Assembly: GCA_013397435.1 (NCBI GenBank)
Contig: VZRG01001040.1
Span: forward strand, 87,214-151,213
Direction: 5' to 3'
Source: Erythrocercus mccallii
Lineage: Eukaryota > Chordata > Aves > Passeriformes > Dicruridae
DNA length: 64,000 nt
Every line of letters begins with the position of its first letter. The first letter of the stretch is position 1. The notes under the pieces are model-generated. The model ran no database searches, was not told the origin of the DNA, and was given only the letters and a program-made list of their open reading frames with translations. Position numbers and translations under genes: made by a program. Positions 25,645-35,200 of this stretch are shown in pieces.

Positions 25645-26202
25645 TATTGTAGTTTAACCCCAGCCATCAATTAGCTTCCACACAGCTACTGGCTTACTAC
25701 CCCACACCAAGATAGGGGGCAGAATCAGAAGGATAAAAGTGAGAAAATTCATGGGTTTGCAATAAGAATGATTTAAAAAATAAATCAGAAGCTGCACGTG
25801 CAAGCAAAGCAAAACAAGGAATACAACTGTCACCTCCCATGGGTAGGAAAGAGCTCATCCATCCCTAAGAAAGCAGACCTCCATCATATGTGATGGTGAC
25901 TTGGGAAAACAAAGACAATCACTCAGAACATTTCTTGTTCCTTCTCTCCAGCTCTGTATGCTGAGCATGGTCTGGGATATGATTGGGTCAAACAGATTCA
26001 GCTGACTGACTGTTTTCCCTTACAGCTCCTTGGGCAACCTCAGTGGAATGGGCTGAGGAACAGTAAAGGCCTTGACACTGTGTAATGAAACCAGTAATAA
26101 AGCATCCTTGACTTACCAACACTGTTTCCACCACAAATCCAAAATATAACCTCATAGTGGCTGTTAAGATTAACTCTATCTCAGCTGAAACTAGAACCAG
26201 CA
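25645..26202 (-). mobile_element. Avian ERV solo LTR, near full length (about 558 bp)
   Basis: Read on the minus strand it starts TGCTGGTTCTAG and AGATAGAGTTAATC at 26202. It then passes through the GTGTTG.TAAGTCAAGGATG, GACCCAATCATATCCCAGACC and ATGCTCAGCATACAGAGC regions and ends in the signature GGCTGGGGTTAAACTACAATA at 25645. That is the full order of the avian LTR family also found at 24683. The terminal TG is kept, while the other end has TA where CA is expected. No target-site duplication is visible in the flanks (AACGAC left, TTTTAA right). No internal viral genes lie next to it, so it is a solo LTR. Confidence 0.85.
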
Positions 26203-26204
26203 TT

Positions 26205-29080
26205 TTAATTTAACTCTATGTTGTCATCTTTTCCATCCTGTTCCACTTGTTACAGATGGCAAAGTGTGAAATAATTTTGATATTTCAAATGTCACCTGTT
26301 CCCAACTGTAATTAGCATTTAAAAGCTTAACATCCATTTTCATTCAAATATGCCGCCTCTGTAGTCATGGTAACCTCCTCATCAGCTTTATCTTCCAGCT
26401 TTAGAAGGTACTGCTGGGGTACTTAGAGATGTTGTTATTTAGGATTTTTCATCTGACTCCCTCCTCCTCCTCTCTCCAGCAAAAAAAACACCACTGTGCT
26501 TGTTTTTACCAAGTTGAAGGTTTACAACATCAAGAAAATAGACAAAATGAAAATACCATTCCAAAAATAAAGAAAAGAAAGGTTTTACTTCTTGGAGCTT
26601 CCTGGAAATAGGAACTGGTGAAGAAGAATGGTTTATGAATTCACATGACTCCTCACACATGATGCAGTAAAATACAGAGAAGGTATTAAAAATTATATAT
26701 TCATCATAAATATAAATAAATATAAACAAAACTGAAAACCTAGTCACATTTAAAAATGTGTAGGAGTAGAATCCAAATACTTAGCAAAAGTTCATTCTAG
26801 CTTCTCTTTAAAGGAGAAACATTGAACCAGCTGTGAAGCAAATATTGTTTCATTCAAATAATTTAGTTATTCTGTATTTAACTGGTGTTTACACTCTGTT
26901 GTTTAATTTTGTGAGGAAAAAAAGGGGATTTCTTTTATTGTTATTATCCTTCTTATACTAATGTAACTGTGCTTATCTATTTTTCTCCTGATTATTAGGC
27001 AGCATTTATATGAGAATGGGTCAGCTGTTCAAAATGTTTAAGTAATTGGTAGAGATCCCCATCTATGAGCCACATAATTTTTGTTACAAATATTATTGTC
27101 CCTGGCTTGCAACACATTTTTATTGTTGGGAGAAAAACCATTGCAAGTACAAAGAAACAGATGGATATTAGAATTCAGATATATGGACCTTTGGATAGTA
27201 GATAATATCATTATAGGGAACATAATAGCATAATCATAGGGAATTTTCTACATATTCTCCCTGTGGTCATCTGTAAAAGTCACCTAGTTCCAATTTTTAA
27301 TTCAGAAATTGATAAAATTGGGGGACTATGCACATAGCTCAGCCTGCCTCTGGGCCATCTGTGAAGCCGTAAAACTGGTTTTGGCATTTTTTCAAGTGGC
27401 CACTTCTCATAGACTGCAAGCCAACAATTCAGCAGTCATGAAAAATTTTATAAGCCTACTACCCTTAATCCTTTTCTCACTGTATAAGAGGCATAAGTTA
27501 AATGTTTGAGATGTAGCTACTTCATTTAGGTCTTGCATATGTGGATACAGAAGTAAATCTGCATTTTAACTAATTGTTATCTATGTGCGGTCTCTAGATA
27601 CACGGTTAAAAGAAATCTCCACATGTATCCTCGCATCAACCTGAGACTGAACAAAGGCAAGTTGTGATAGTCAAAAGGCCCCCTCCATCAACTGTCAGCC
27701 AGTAATGACCATGGCCCAAAATGTAACATGAAATAAATACATACTGCATGAGCAGACTCTGGCCTTAAAGGGCACTTTGTGTGTGTAGCTCAGCTATGGG
27801 TCTCACTAGAAACCATTGAAATTTTGGAAATATCTTTGTAACCTTTTACATCTCTTTCATGGCCGCATAGTTTCTAAGATGTCTGCTGTACTTTGGTGTA
27901 TCTGGTTTTGCCATCTTCTAAGTCTTTAGAATCTATGGGTTTCCCATTAATGTCAAGGGCAAACCAAGCAGCCCAGGTCCTACAAAATGCCAGTGTGGAA
28001 ATATAAGCCTACTGTGCACACCAGGCTTAGCCCAACAGTCCTTATTTTTCATGTATTGTCCTAATAATACTTACAATATCCATGTATTATCACTTAAGAA
28101 AAATTCTTATTTTTTTTTATTCTTTGTGAAGCACCAACTAACAGTTATTTTCTGTTTGCTAAGGGATGAAATCAGAGCTCGAAATGAAGATGGTAGAAAC
28201 TATAAAAGGTTATTATTTATCCCAAAGAGACAGAGTCCACCTCTTACAGTAGGGCTTTTGAGAATATGCAAAGGATGTCACTGAAAGCAGAGAAGTGTTA
28301 GTGAGCTGTTTACCAAACTCTTCCCAGACCTCAATGGCTGTCCTATCCAACCCATCTGAATATCCTTGCTCTTGTCTGGCCTCTTCTTTTTTCAAGGACT
28401 TCCGCATGAAGTTCTTAAACTGCCCTGAACCAATCAGGGTCTTCCTTGGGGCATTGCCCCGCCTACACTGGATTACTTTGGTTTATCCATGGATTACCAT
28501 GTAGGTTTTTTAATAATGGTGTAGAGGAGTGCAACTTTTATTTCAAAAGAGCATCACCTGTACTCTAACAGATCTCCACCATATGTCACAGGAAATTAGC
28601 TATGGCAGAGCTGCACTCTAACTGTTTCAATGTGAAGCAGTTAACGAAGCACAGTTTATTGGGGGAATAGTAATGTTGAAAGCAGAAGATCAAAATAGAA
28701 GGGGACAGCTCTGGCTAAGGAATTCTCCTGCTTTCTCGTGTGTTCAGTGCATCTTTATTGTTCTTTCTGGAAACTTTGAAATGCAGTTTGAAGAAATTTC
28801 TGTTCAGCAGTAAATTAATCATGATGTATAACTTAATCGTGTATATGTCGTCCTCCTTAAATCAGAACCAAAATAAAATGCCCTTTTCTTTCATTTCCTG
28901 ACTTCCCTTCATTTGGCATAAAGGATATTTTGATCAGAAGGCCTCACTTTTTTAAAATAGTCCCGCTCTAGCTTATCACCTTTGCCAGAAGCGCTGATTT
29001 TTACCTCGCTTAAACCGCGCCAGCTAACCTGGCATGAAGGGGAAAAAGGAAAAAAAAAAAAAAAATCCCTTGTCCCTCTT
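26205..29080. other. Intergenic DNA upstream of the SLC24A2 CpG island
   Basis: No recognisable gene or mobile element. The sequence becomes GC-rich only from about 29085. Just before the island lies a 16-base A run (29050-29065). Any proximal enhancers cannot be told apart by eye. Confidence 0.5.
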
Positions 29081-29084
29081 GCTC

Positions 29085-29790
29085 GACCAGTGCGACCCCA
29101 GTCCCGTGGGAGCGCGGCGGGCGGGGGCGGGGCGCCGCCTGCCCCGCCTGCGCGGGGCGGATCCCGCTGCCACCGCCCGCCGCAGTCGGTGCCGCGCGGG
29201 GCTGTGCAGGGGCCGCGTCTCTGTGCCCGTCCCGCTCCTTCCCGTGCCCTGCCGAGCGTCCGCGGGCCGGCGGGCAGCGCAGCGCAGCTCCGGGTGAGCG
29301 CCGGCGGGGTGCGCGGGCGGGGGTTGGGCTGCGGCGGTGCGGGGACTCCCATCCGCAAATTCCCGCCTCCATGGGCGGTACCGGCTGCCGAGGGGTGACC
29401 GGTGCCCCGAGCCCCGGGTCGGTGCCTCCGCGGCTCTCCGCGCTTGGGGCTGGACCCGCTCCCCTTTCGGAGCCGGGAAAAGTTTGTGCGGCGTGGAGCG
29501 GAGCGCGGCGGAGCGGTGCGAACTTGTGCTGAGTTAGGCGAGGCTCTGCGGCATCTCCGCGGGAGGACGGGGAAGAAGGCGGGGCGGCGGGGGGCTGCGC
29601 TGCGCTCCGTCGGGGTCTGGGGTCCGCCGTGTCGGGAGCGGTCTGGCTGAGCTGTGCCGTGCGAGTGCCAGGGAAGGGACAGCACGAGCGCTTCTCGTGT
29701 ATCCCGCTCGCGTAATGGTCAAGGGAGCGCGGACACCGGCCCGTCGCCGCCGGCTGTGCACGGCAGCGGCGGCGGTGCCGTTCCGTGATC
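29085..29790 (+). promoter_or_regulatory. SLC24A2: CpG island, likely SLC24A2 promoter
   Basis: About 700 bases of very high GC and CpG content, the only large CpG island in the window, positioned 1.5-2.2 kb before the coding start of SLC24A2. It has GC boxes of the Sp1 type (GGGGGCGGGGC at 29123-29133, GGGGCGG at 29154-29160) and no clear TATA box, as is usual for a dispersed CpG-island promoter. Long open frames run through it on the minus strand, but they reflect only the lack of stop codons in GC-rich DNA. That it is the promoter is inferred from position and orientation. Confidence 0.75.
29170..29293 (+). other. SLC24A2: Putative non-coding first exon of SLC24A2 (start uncertain)
   Basis: The 3' end is proposed at 29293 because CGG|GTGAGC at 29291-29299 is the best splice donor in the first half of the CpG island. 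Family members typically have an untranslated first exon spliced to a second exon holding the start codon. The transcription start is not visible; 29170 is only an estimate placed just after the GC boxes. Other donors, for example CTGAG|GTGGAA near 29831, could be used instead. Confidence 0.4.
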
Positions 29791-31125
29791 TTTCCTGCTA
29801 AATGTTTCTGTCCGTCGAGTGTTAACTCTGAGGTGGAAAATATCTCTGCCGTGCTACTGCATCTTGCGGATGAAGTATGTCTCTGTGACATCTTAGTGTG
29901 GAAACTGTTTGAAAAAATCAGGAGAAACTGCCAATGACTTGATAACTTATAAGGAAATAACTGCATGTAATAGCTGTAACCCTGTATTTGAGAATACAAA
30001 ATCAGTTGTTCTGCTGATTGATAGAATGTTCAGAATTCAGCTACTGCTACAAATGAATAAGAGATGTAACAAAGTATTTTTGGGCAGTAATTGTAAAGAC
30101 TAGCATTCAGTTTTACTAAGAAGATATTTTATATTTTATTTCATATAAAATAAAACTTACTGTGAAAGAAGTATATGTAACTAACTTCTACTTTACAAAT
30201 ATTCTTCAAATTCCTTCACGAAAGTACCTGTTATTATCTAGAGATTTTTTTCCTGTGTTAGAAGTGCAGTTAGTCAAGAATGCTCATCTCTGGCATACAT
30301 GAATAGGCATTCTTGCATAATTCCTTACCCTTTCATTTGTTTCAGGATCAACTCTTGTGTAAATTTAAACTATTTTCTTAAGTATTGGTAAGAGGAACGC
30401 TTTTAAAAGATACCACATAGGTATTCTTAGTAACATCCTACATTTATTGCTGAATGCCTGACACAAATCAAAACAAAAGAAGGGGTGACTGAAAATTTTG
30501 TTTTGACTCACCCAAGACACTGTCCTAGGTCTGATTAGAAGCAAGCCAAGTTCTCTCTGTAAACTTGAGTTGATTTCACAGGGGAGCTAAAGAAACTCCC
30601 ATGTCAATCCTGTTCCAGTATCAGAGTGTTCTACTTACACATCAGTGACTGTTGCTCTGTGCACACATAACATTTCAATTAATGCTGCCTCAGCTGATGA
30701 GATGCTTGTTAGCACTTTGATTGCTTTTTCTGGCACTACTGCCCCTGCATTTGGGATTTGGACATTACATGTTCATAGTGGAAAGTAATTACAGCAGGTA
30801 ATAATCTTTGGGATATCCATTAAAAGAATAGTTTCTTCACTTTTGTACAATATCTGAGGACAGTTTTTACCTTCCACTAGGATTTTTTTTTTTGTCAGCA
30901 ACTGAGGAGAGCAGTGGCTCGGAGGCATATGAGAGGCATAAATTGTTATCCCCAGGGGTACTACTTAAACAAACATATAACTGCTGTATTTGGTGGGATG
31001 TGACAGAACTTTGTACTGCATATTCTACTTTGAATTTTAAATGCAACCCAGTCTGTAAAATGCTTTCATAAGTTTCTAATAACTTCCTGTTTCACTAATA
31101 TCAATAATATGTTTGTCTTTTTAAG
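29294..31125 (+). other. SLC24A2: SLC24A2 intron 1 (inferred)
   Basis: Runs from the GTGAGC donor at 29294 to the acceptor TTTGTCTTTTTAAG ending at 31125. A plausible branch point, CACTAAT, lies about 30 bases upstream of the acceptor. The intron holds an alternative strong acceptor, a T-run followed by GTCAG, ending at 30898. No repeat was recognised inside. Confidence 0.5.
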
Positions 31126-31129
31126 ACGA

Positions 31130-31168
31130 ATGAAGAAAATACAGCCTGTGAAGAGTAAAAGTACTTGA
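31130..31168 (+). CDS. Upstream ORF 1 in SLC24A2 leader (12 codons plus stop)
   Basis: A minimal reading frame that starts only four bases into the predicted exon and ends in TGA at 31166-31168. It shares the reading frame of the main protein but terminates before it. It exists in the mRNA only if the acceptor at 31125 or an upstream one is used. Its peptide is not expected to be functional; any role would be in translation control. Confidence 0.4.
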   Translation: MKKIQPVKSKST

Positions 31169-31217
31169 TTCTGGAAAGACTCTTAAAGCACTTCAAACTT
31201 CAAAGCTGGAGAGAAGT

Positions 31218-31238
31218 ATGAAGGAACAGTCCATCTGA
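31218..31238 (+). CDS. Upstream ORF 2 in SLC24A2 leader (6 codons plus stop)
   Basis: ATG at 31218 with A at -3, ending in TGA at 31236-31238. It lies in a different frame from the main ORF and ends 32 bases before the main ATG. That distance would leave little room for reinitiation. The peptide MKEQSI is too short for a function of its own. Confidence 0.4.
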   Translation: MKEQSI

Positions 31239-31270
31239 CTCCCTCAGCATCTCCCACAGAACAACACAAA

Positions 31271-32203
31271 ATGGCTCTTCAGAAAAAAACTGTTTTTGGT
31301 GTCTTGGAGGAGTGGTGTTTGGCGGAACCGCTGTTTGGTTGCAGGTGGCACCAGAATGTTAGGAAAAAACTGAGACTGATACGAATTGTAGGGCTCCTTG
31401 TCAGTGTAGTGGCCATTAGTACTTTCTCACTTTCCATGAGTGCCTTTTTCAAGATGGAGCCACGTAGCATGGCACTGGTCAGCAGCCTAGATAGCCAAAA
31501 GCTGGTGCATGGGCACCAAAGAACTCTCTTGGATTTCACAGAACAGAATGAAAATGGCACTCCGGATTCACATGCTTCTATGAGATATGAAGCTGGGCAC
31601 GACAATGAAACAGATGATCATGCAAAGGGAGAATACCCTGAGGACCTTTTCTCTCTTGAGGAGAGAAGACAGGGAGCAGTGATCCTCCATATAATTGGAA
31701 TGATTTACATGTTTATAGCCTTAGCCATAGTCTGTGATGAGTTCTTTGTTCCTTCCTTGACTGTCATCACTGAAAAACTGGCCATTTCTGATGATGTGGC
31801 AGGGGCAACCTTCATGGCTGCTGGTGGGTCAGCCCCAGAACTCTTCACTTCTTTGATAGGAGTGTTTATATCCCACAGCAACGTTGGCATTGGTACAATA
31901 GTGGGATCTGCCGTGTTCAATATCCTATTTGTTATTGGAATGTGTGCTTTATTTTCTAAAGAGATCTTGAACCTTACTTGGTGGCCACTCTTTCGAGATA
32001 TGTCCTTTTACATCATTGACTTGATCTTGCTAATCATCTTTTTTCTGGATAACTTCATAATGTGGTGGGAAAGCGTAACACTTCTGACAGCATATTTTTT
32101 CTATGTGACGTTTATGAAGTTCAATTTCCAAGTAGAAGAATTGGTGAAGAAATTTTTGAACAGAAACAAGGTTGAGAAGGTAACAACAGATACTGAAGGA
32201 AAG
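31271..32203 (+). CDS. SLC24A2: SLC24A2 (NCKX2) K+-dependent Na+/Ca2+ exchanger, first coding exon
   Basis: This exon encodes residues 1-311 of NCKX2, a plasma-membrane antiporter that extrudes Ca2+ together with K+ in exchange for Na+ in neurons and cone photoreceptors. The start is chosen for its good context (A at -3, G at +4) and an upstream in-frame stop. Visible in order: a basic N-terminus; a hydrophobic segment at about residues 35-60; an extracellular loop with sequons N95-G-T and N112-E-T; and the conserved SLEERR motif at 128-133. The first membrane cluster then starts near 137 and includes the alpha-1 repeat at about 172-222, with GGSAPELFTS containing Glu190. Glu190 should correspond to the cation-binding glutamate known in human NCKX2. 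Further helices lie near 245-262 and 268-285, and a basic segment (KKFLNRNK) opens the cytosolic loop. The frame continues only two codons past the proposed donor, to TAA at 32210-32212. The alpha-2 half lies outside the window. SLC24A1 is unlikely because its N-terminal loop is far longer. Confidence 0.93.
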
Positions 32204-32209
32204 GTTGGT
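32180..32209 (+). other. SLC24A2: Two competing phase-0 splice donors at the end of exon 2
   Basis: Donor A is AAG|GTTGGT, with GT at 32204. Donor B is AAG|GTAACA, with GT at 32180. Both leave complete codons. Donor A is preferred because residues 304-311 (VTTDTEGK) still resemble the family's cytosolic-loop start; donor B would remove those eight residues without a frameshift. Read-through adds only VG and then a stop. Confidence 0.55.
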
Positions 32210-35200
32210 TAATTTTGAGTTGAATTATATGTAATAATGTCCTTGTAAGTGCTAAGTCCTTCTATAGCGTAAGGGTTCTAATATAGTACAGTAACCAATA
32301 TAGAAAAGTTCCATGTTTTGCTCAAATGTCTTCTTGTTTATTCTGATACTATTGAAAAGAAAAAAACAAATAGCCCTCTAGCAAATCAATAGCTTTTAAC
32401 TCCAGAATGATCTTGATCACACAGAAAGAAAGAAGGAAAATGCCAGCAAAAAGACATAAACGTTTACTCAGCATTTTGGCACATTGATGAGGTCTGACCT
32501 ATTTTTTCCCTAAGCTTTTGGATTAAGCAGTGACAATATCTGGGAGGATCTTATGACAAAATTCGGCATTCTAAAGACTTTTAATGCACTTTCTTCCTCA
32601 GAGAAGGCACAAATAATTCAGAACAGTATACAAAGGTATTTTATACATGTTTTTCTTTTATTGGTGCTGATAATACAACATTAACTTTCTGTTGTAATTA
32701 GTGGTAATTACATGAAAAAAAACTTGTGAAAAGAATGACCACAATGGCAAAAGTCATAGGTTCCCTGTTTAAGGAGGATGATTTCCCATATGCTATTTGC
32801 AACTATGCAAACTAATTTTTGTCTACAAGTAGATAACAAAATTATCCACAGAGGGCTTGGTGGGTCTTCAGCAATTATAATCATCTTTTAAACAGCTTTC
32901 TTCTTAAAGCAAGCAATATTTGAGGGACCTATGAAGCTGAGCTGGTTAATACTTATGCATGTAGCAATGTATTGGTTGGAATGTCTGATTTTATGTGATT
33001 TCAAGTATATTCATCAGATAAGGCTTTATTATGCAGTAATTATTCAAATTATCAGGGACCTTGCTGCTCACTGTTCTGTTTCTTTTGTTTAGCAGTCCTA
33101 TATGAAATGGCTCAGAAGGGACACAATCCACCAATAGAAGTACACAGGCACATAAACAGGAGAGAGACATACCAGAGCCAGATATTTTAGAAGTTGTGAG
33201 AGACACATTCAGTTTTAGGGCAAGCCACAAACCACCAAAATTAAAACCCAAAAAAGTCTCTTTTCTTTCCTTTTATTCTCTAACTAGGTTTGACAGCTGT
33301 ACACTTACTTTTATCTTCTCCTTTTTTTTTTCCCAAAGTCAGCATGCTCAGCTTTGTCTTTCTCAAAATGTATAACTGGAATTTTACAAGTAAATAAAAA
33401 GAAAGGTCAACACCAACAAAATACTTGCCCGAATTAGCAAAGGGCTTCTTTAACTCTATTAGTTGGTTTCTAAATAATCTAACAGTTCATAGTGCACTAT
33501 AAGTCCTTTGACAGTTAGTGCTGAAAAGATGTGATGATAGAAAAACTATGGTATATGAAGGAAACTTCATCTGTCCAAAACTGGACAGAAAATATAAAGC
33601 TGCAACTAGTCTGAAGCAATTACCAATATGAAAAGCAACTGTCTTTTGTTGTCCTGGCTACAAGGTAAGGGAGAGTAGCTGTATATCAAAGTGTTTAATT
33701 ATTTTTGGCTGAACAGAAGAATAAATCATTCGTGAGCCATACAGAACATTATTTATATTTGAAGGACTCTAGATAGACTTGATTTTAAAAGGATACCTTT
33801 AGGACCACTCATTTATTGTTTAACATTTTAATTACTTAGAGTTTGTTTATAATACAAGAACACAGATTTCAGATAGGAGTGAAAAAAATCAAGAATTGGC
33901 TGCTTTTCCTAAAACCACAAGCTTTGCATCATAGGTTTCATGAAAATATTTTTCCTGAATTAACTTGAATTTAATTAAAATTATAAAATAATGTATTCAT
34001 AAATCATTGAGGGGTGAATAAAGATGAAAGATGCTCTAATCTTGTTGCAATTTAGCTAATCCAAATTTTCTACTTCCTGGGGAAAATAGCTTCTCAAGGT
34101 GTCAGACCATGTTTTTACTCTGTGAGCTGTGCTGTAAAGACATATTCTTGAATATTCCACTGACACTTTGAAATTACGAATTATTTTATTCTTCAGTTGA
34201 ACAGCATTAAGCAGGGTGAATGAAATTATTTTCTTATGGCAAGGATGTCACAGATTATGTTTGTTGGATAAAATCTCAGTGAAGTTGTCTCTTAATTTAT
34301 TTGCTATGATTAGATAATTGATTGTCTTGGTTTTTAAATGAAAAAAAGCAAAAAGAAAAACTATTACGTGTAGTCCCAAGCCTGATAGACATGCCTAGGA
34401 CTTTCAGCTTTTAAGTTATTGTCTAAAGCAAAGGATAAAATGCTTTTATAGTCTGAGGTCTGGTGCCTCATAGTGAATGTAATGCACATGGATGTTTATT
34501 TCCTAAACACTAAAGGTTATAAGTATCAAAGAAATAATAGTCTTGGCTTTTGGTGGCAAAAAAAATTTAATTAGCTGTTAGCCTAGATTGCTTCCACTCA
34601 TCAAGAGTATGTATGTACAATTGTATGTATCAAATTATTATGCTGAACACAAATTTTGCAATCTCAGTTGTTTCTGATGGAAACTTTTTCACTCTCTTTT
34701 CCCCCACTGAGGCAGAGAATTGCTAGGCAGCTGTCTGGAACTGGGTGTGTTAAAGTCTCTTGAAATATTTTAATTTTAGGAGAGTAGAGAAATTCCTTCC
34801 TCTAACCAAAACTCCCTTGGCCTGTCTATTGATCTGCTGCTGCCAAACTGGCAAATAGTCTGCTAAAAAAAGTGTGTGTTGTATTTATCTTTAAGACTGT
34901 TGTAATCTGAAAGCAGCTCAACAAAATTGAGAAGTCTAAATAAGGCATCATAAAGCTGGATAGTGAAGGGTTAGGTGGCTTATTAGCAAACAAGTACCAA
35001 GGAGTAAAAAACTGATCAGATGAGAAACCTCTTGAGATACTAAAATTTGTTTTAATGTCAGTTTCAGTGCTTTTATTCTCAGCTGTCTTGAGAGGCTGAA
35101 GAAGGTTTTACATTCTCAAGGACGGTATATCCCATGAGGAAAGGCTTCAGAATGAACTGATTTTTGTTGTCTAGCTTTTATTTGCTCTAGGTGTATTCTT

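Larger units (their letters stand above)
31126..31270 (+). other. SLC24A2: SLC24A2 5' UTR in exon 2
   Basis: Follows the acceptor at 31124-31125 and ends at the ATG at 31271. It carries an in-frame stop codon (TAA, 31184-31186) before the main start, which fixes 31271 as the first usable in-frame start after that stop. It also carries two short upstream ORFs (31130-31168 and 31218-31238). If the alternative acceptor at 30898 is used, the leader would be 227 bases longer. Confidence 0.6.

Noticed and set aside
28909..29999. Long minus-strand open frames (258 and 329 codons) over the CpG island
   Set aside because: Composition is proline/arginine/alanine-rich with no domain, as expected for GC-rich DNA lacking stop codons. 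They run antisense through the inferred promoter and share overlapping frames with one another.
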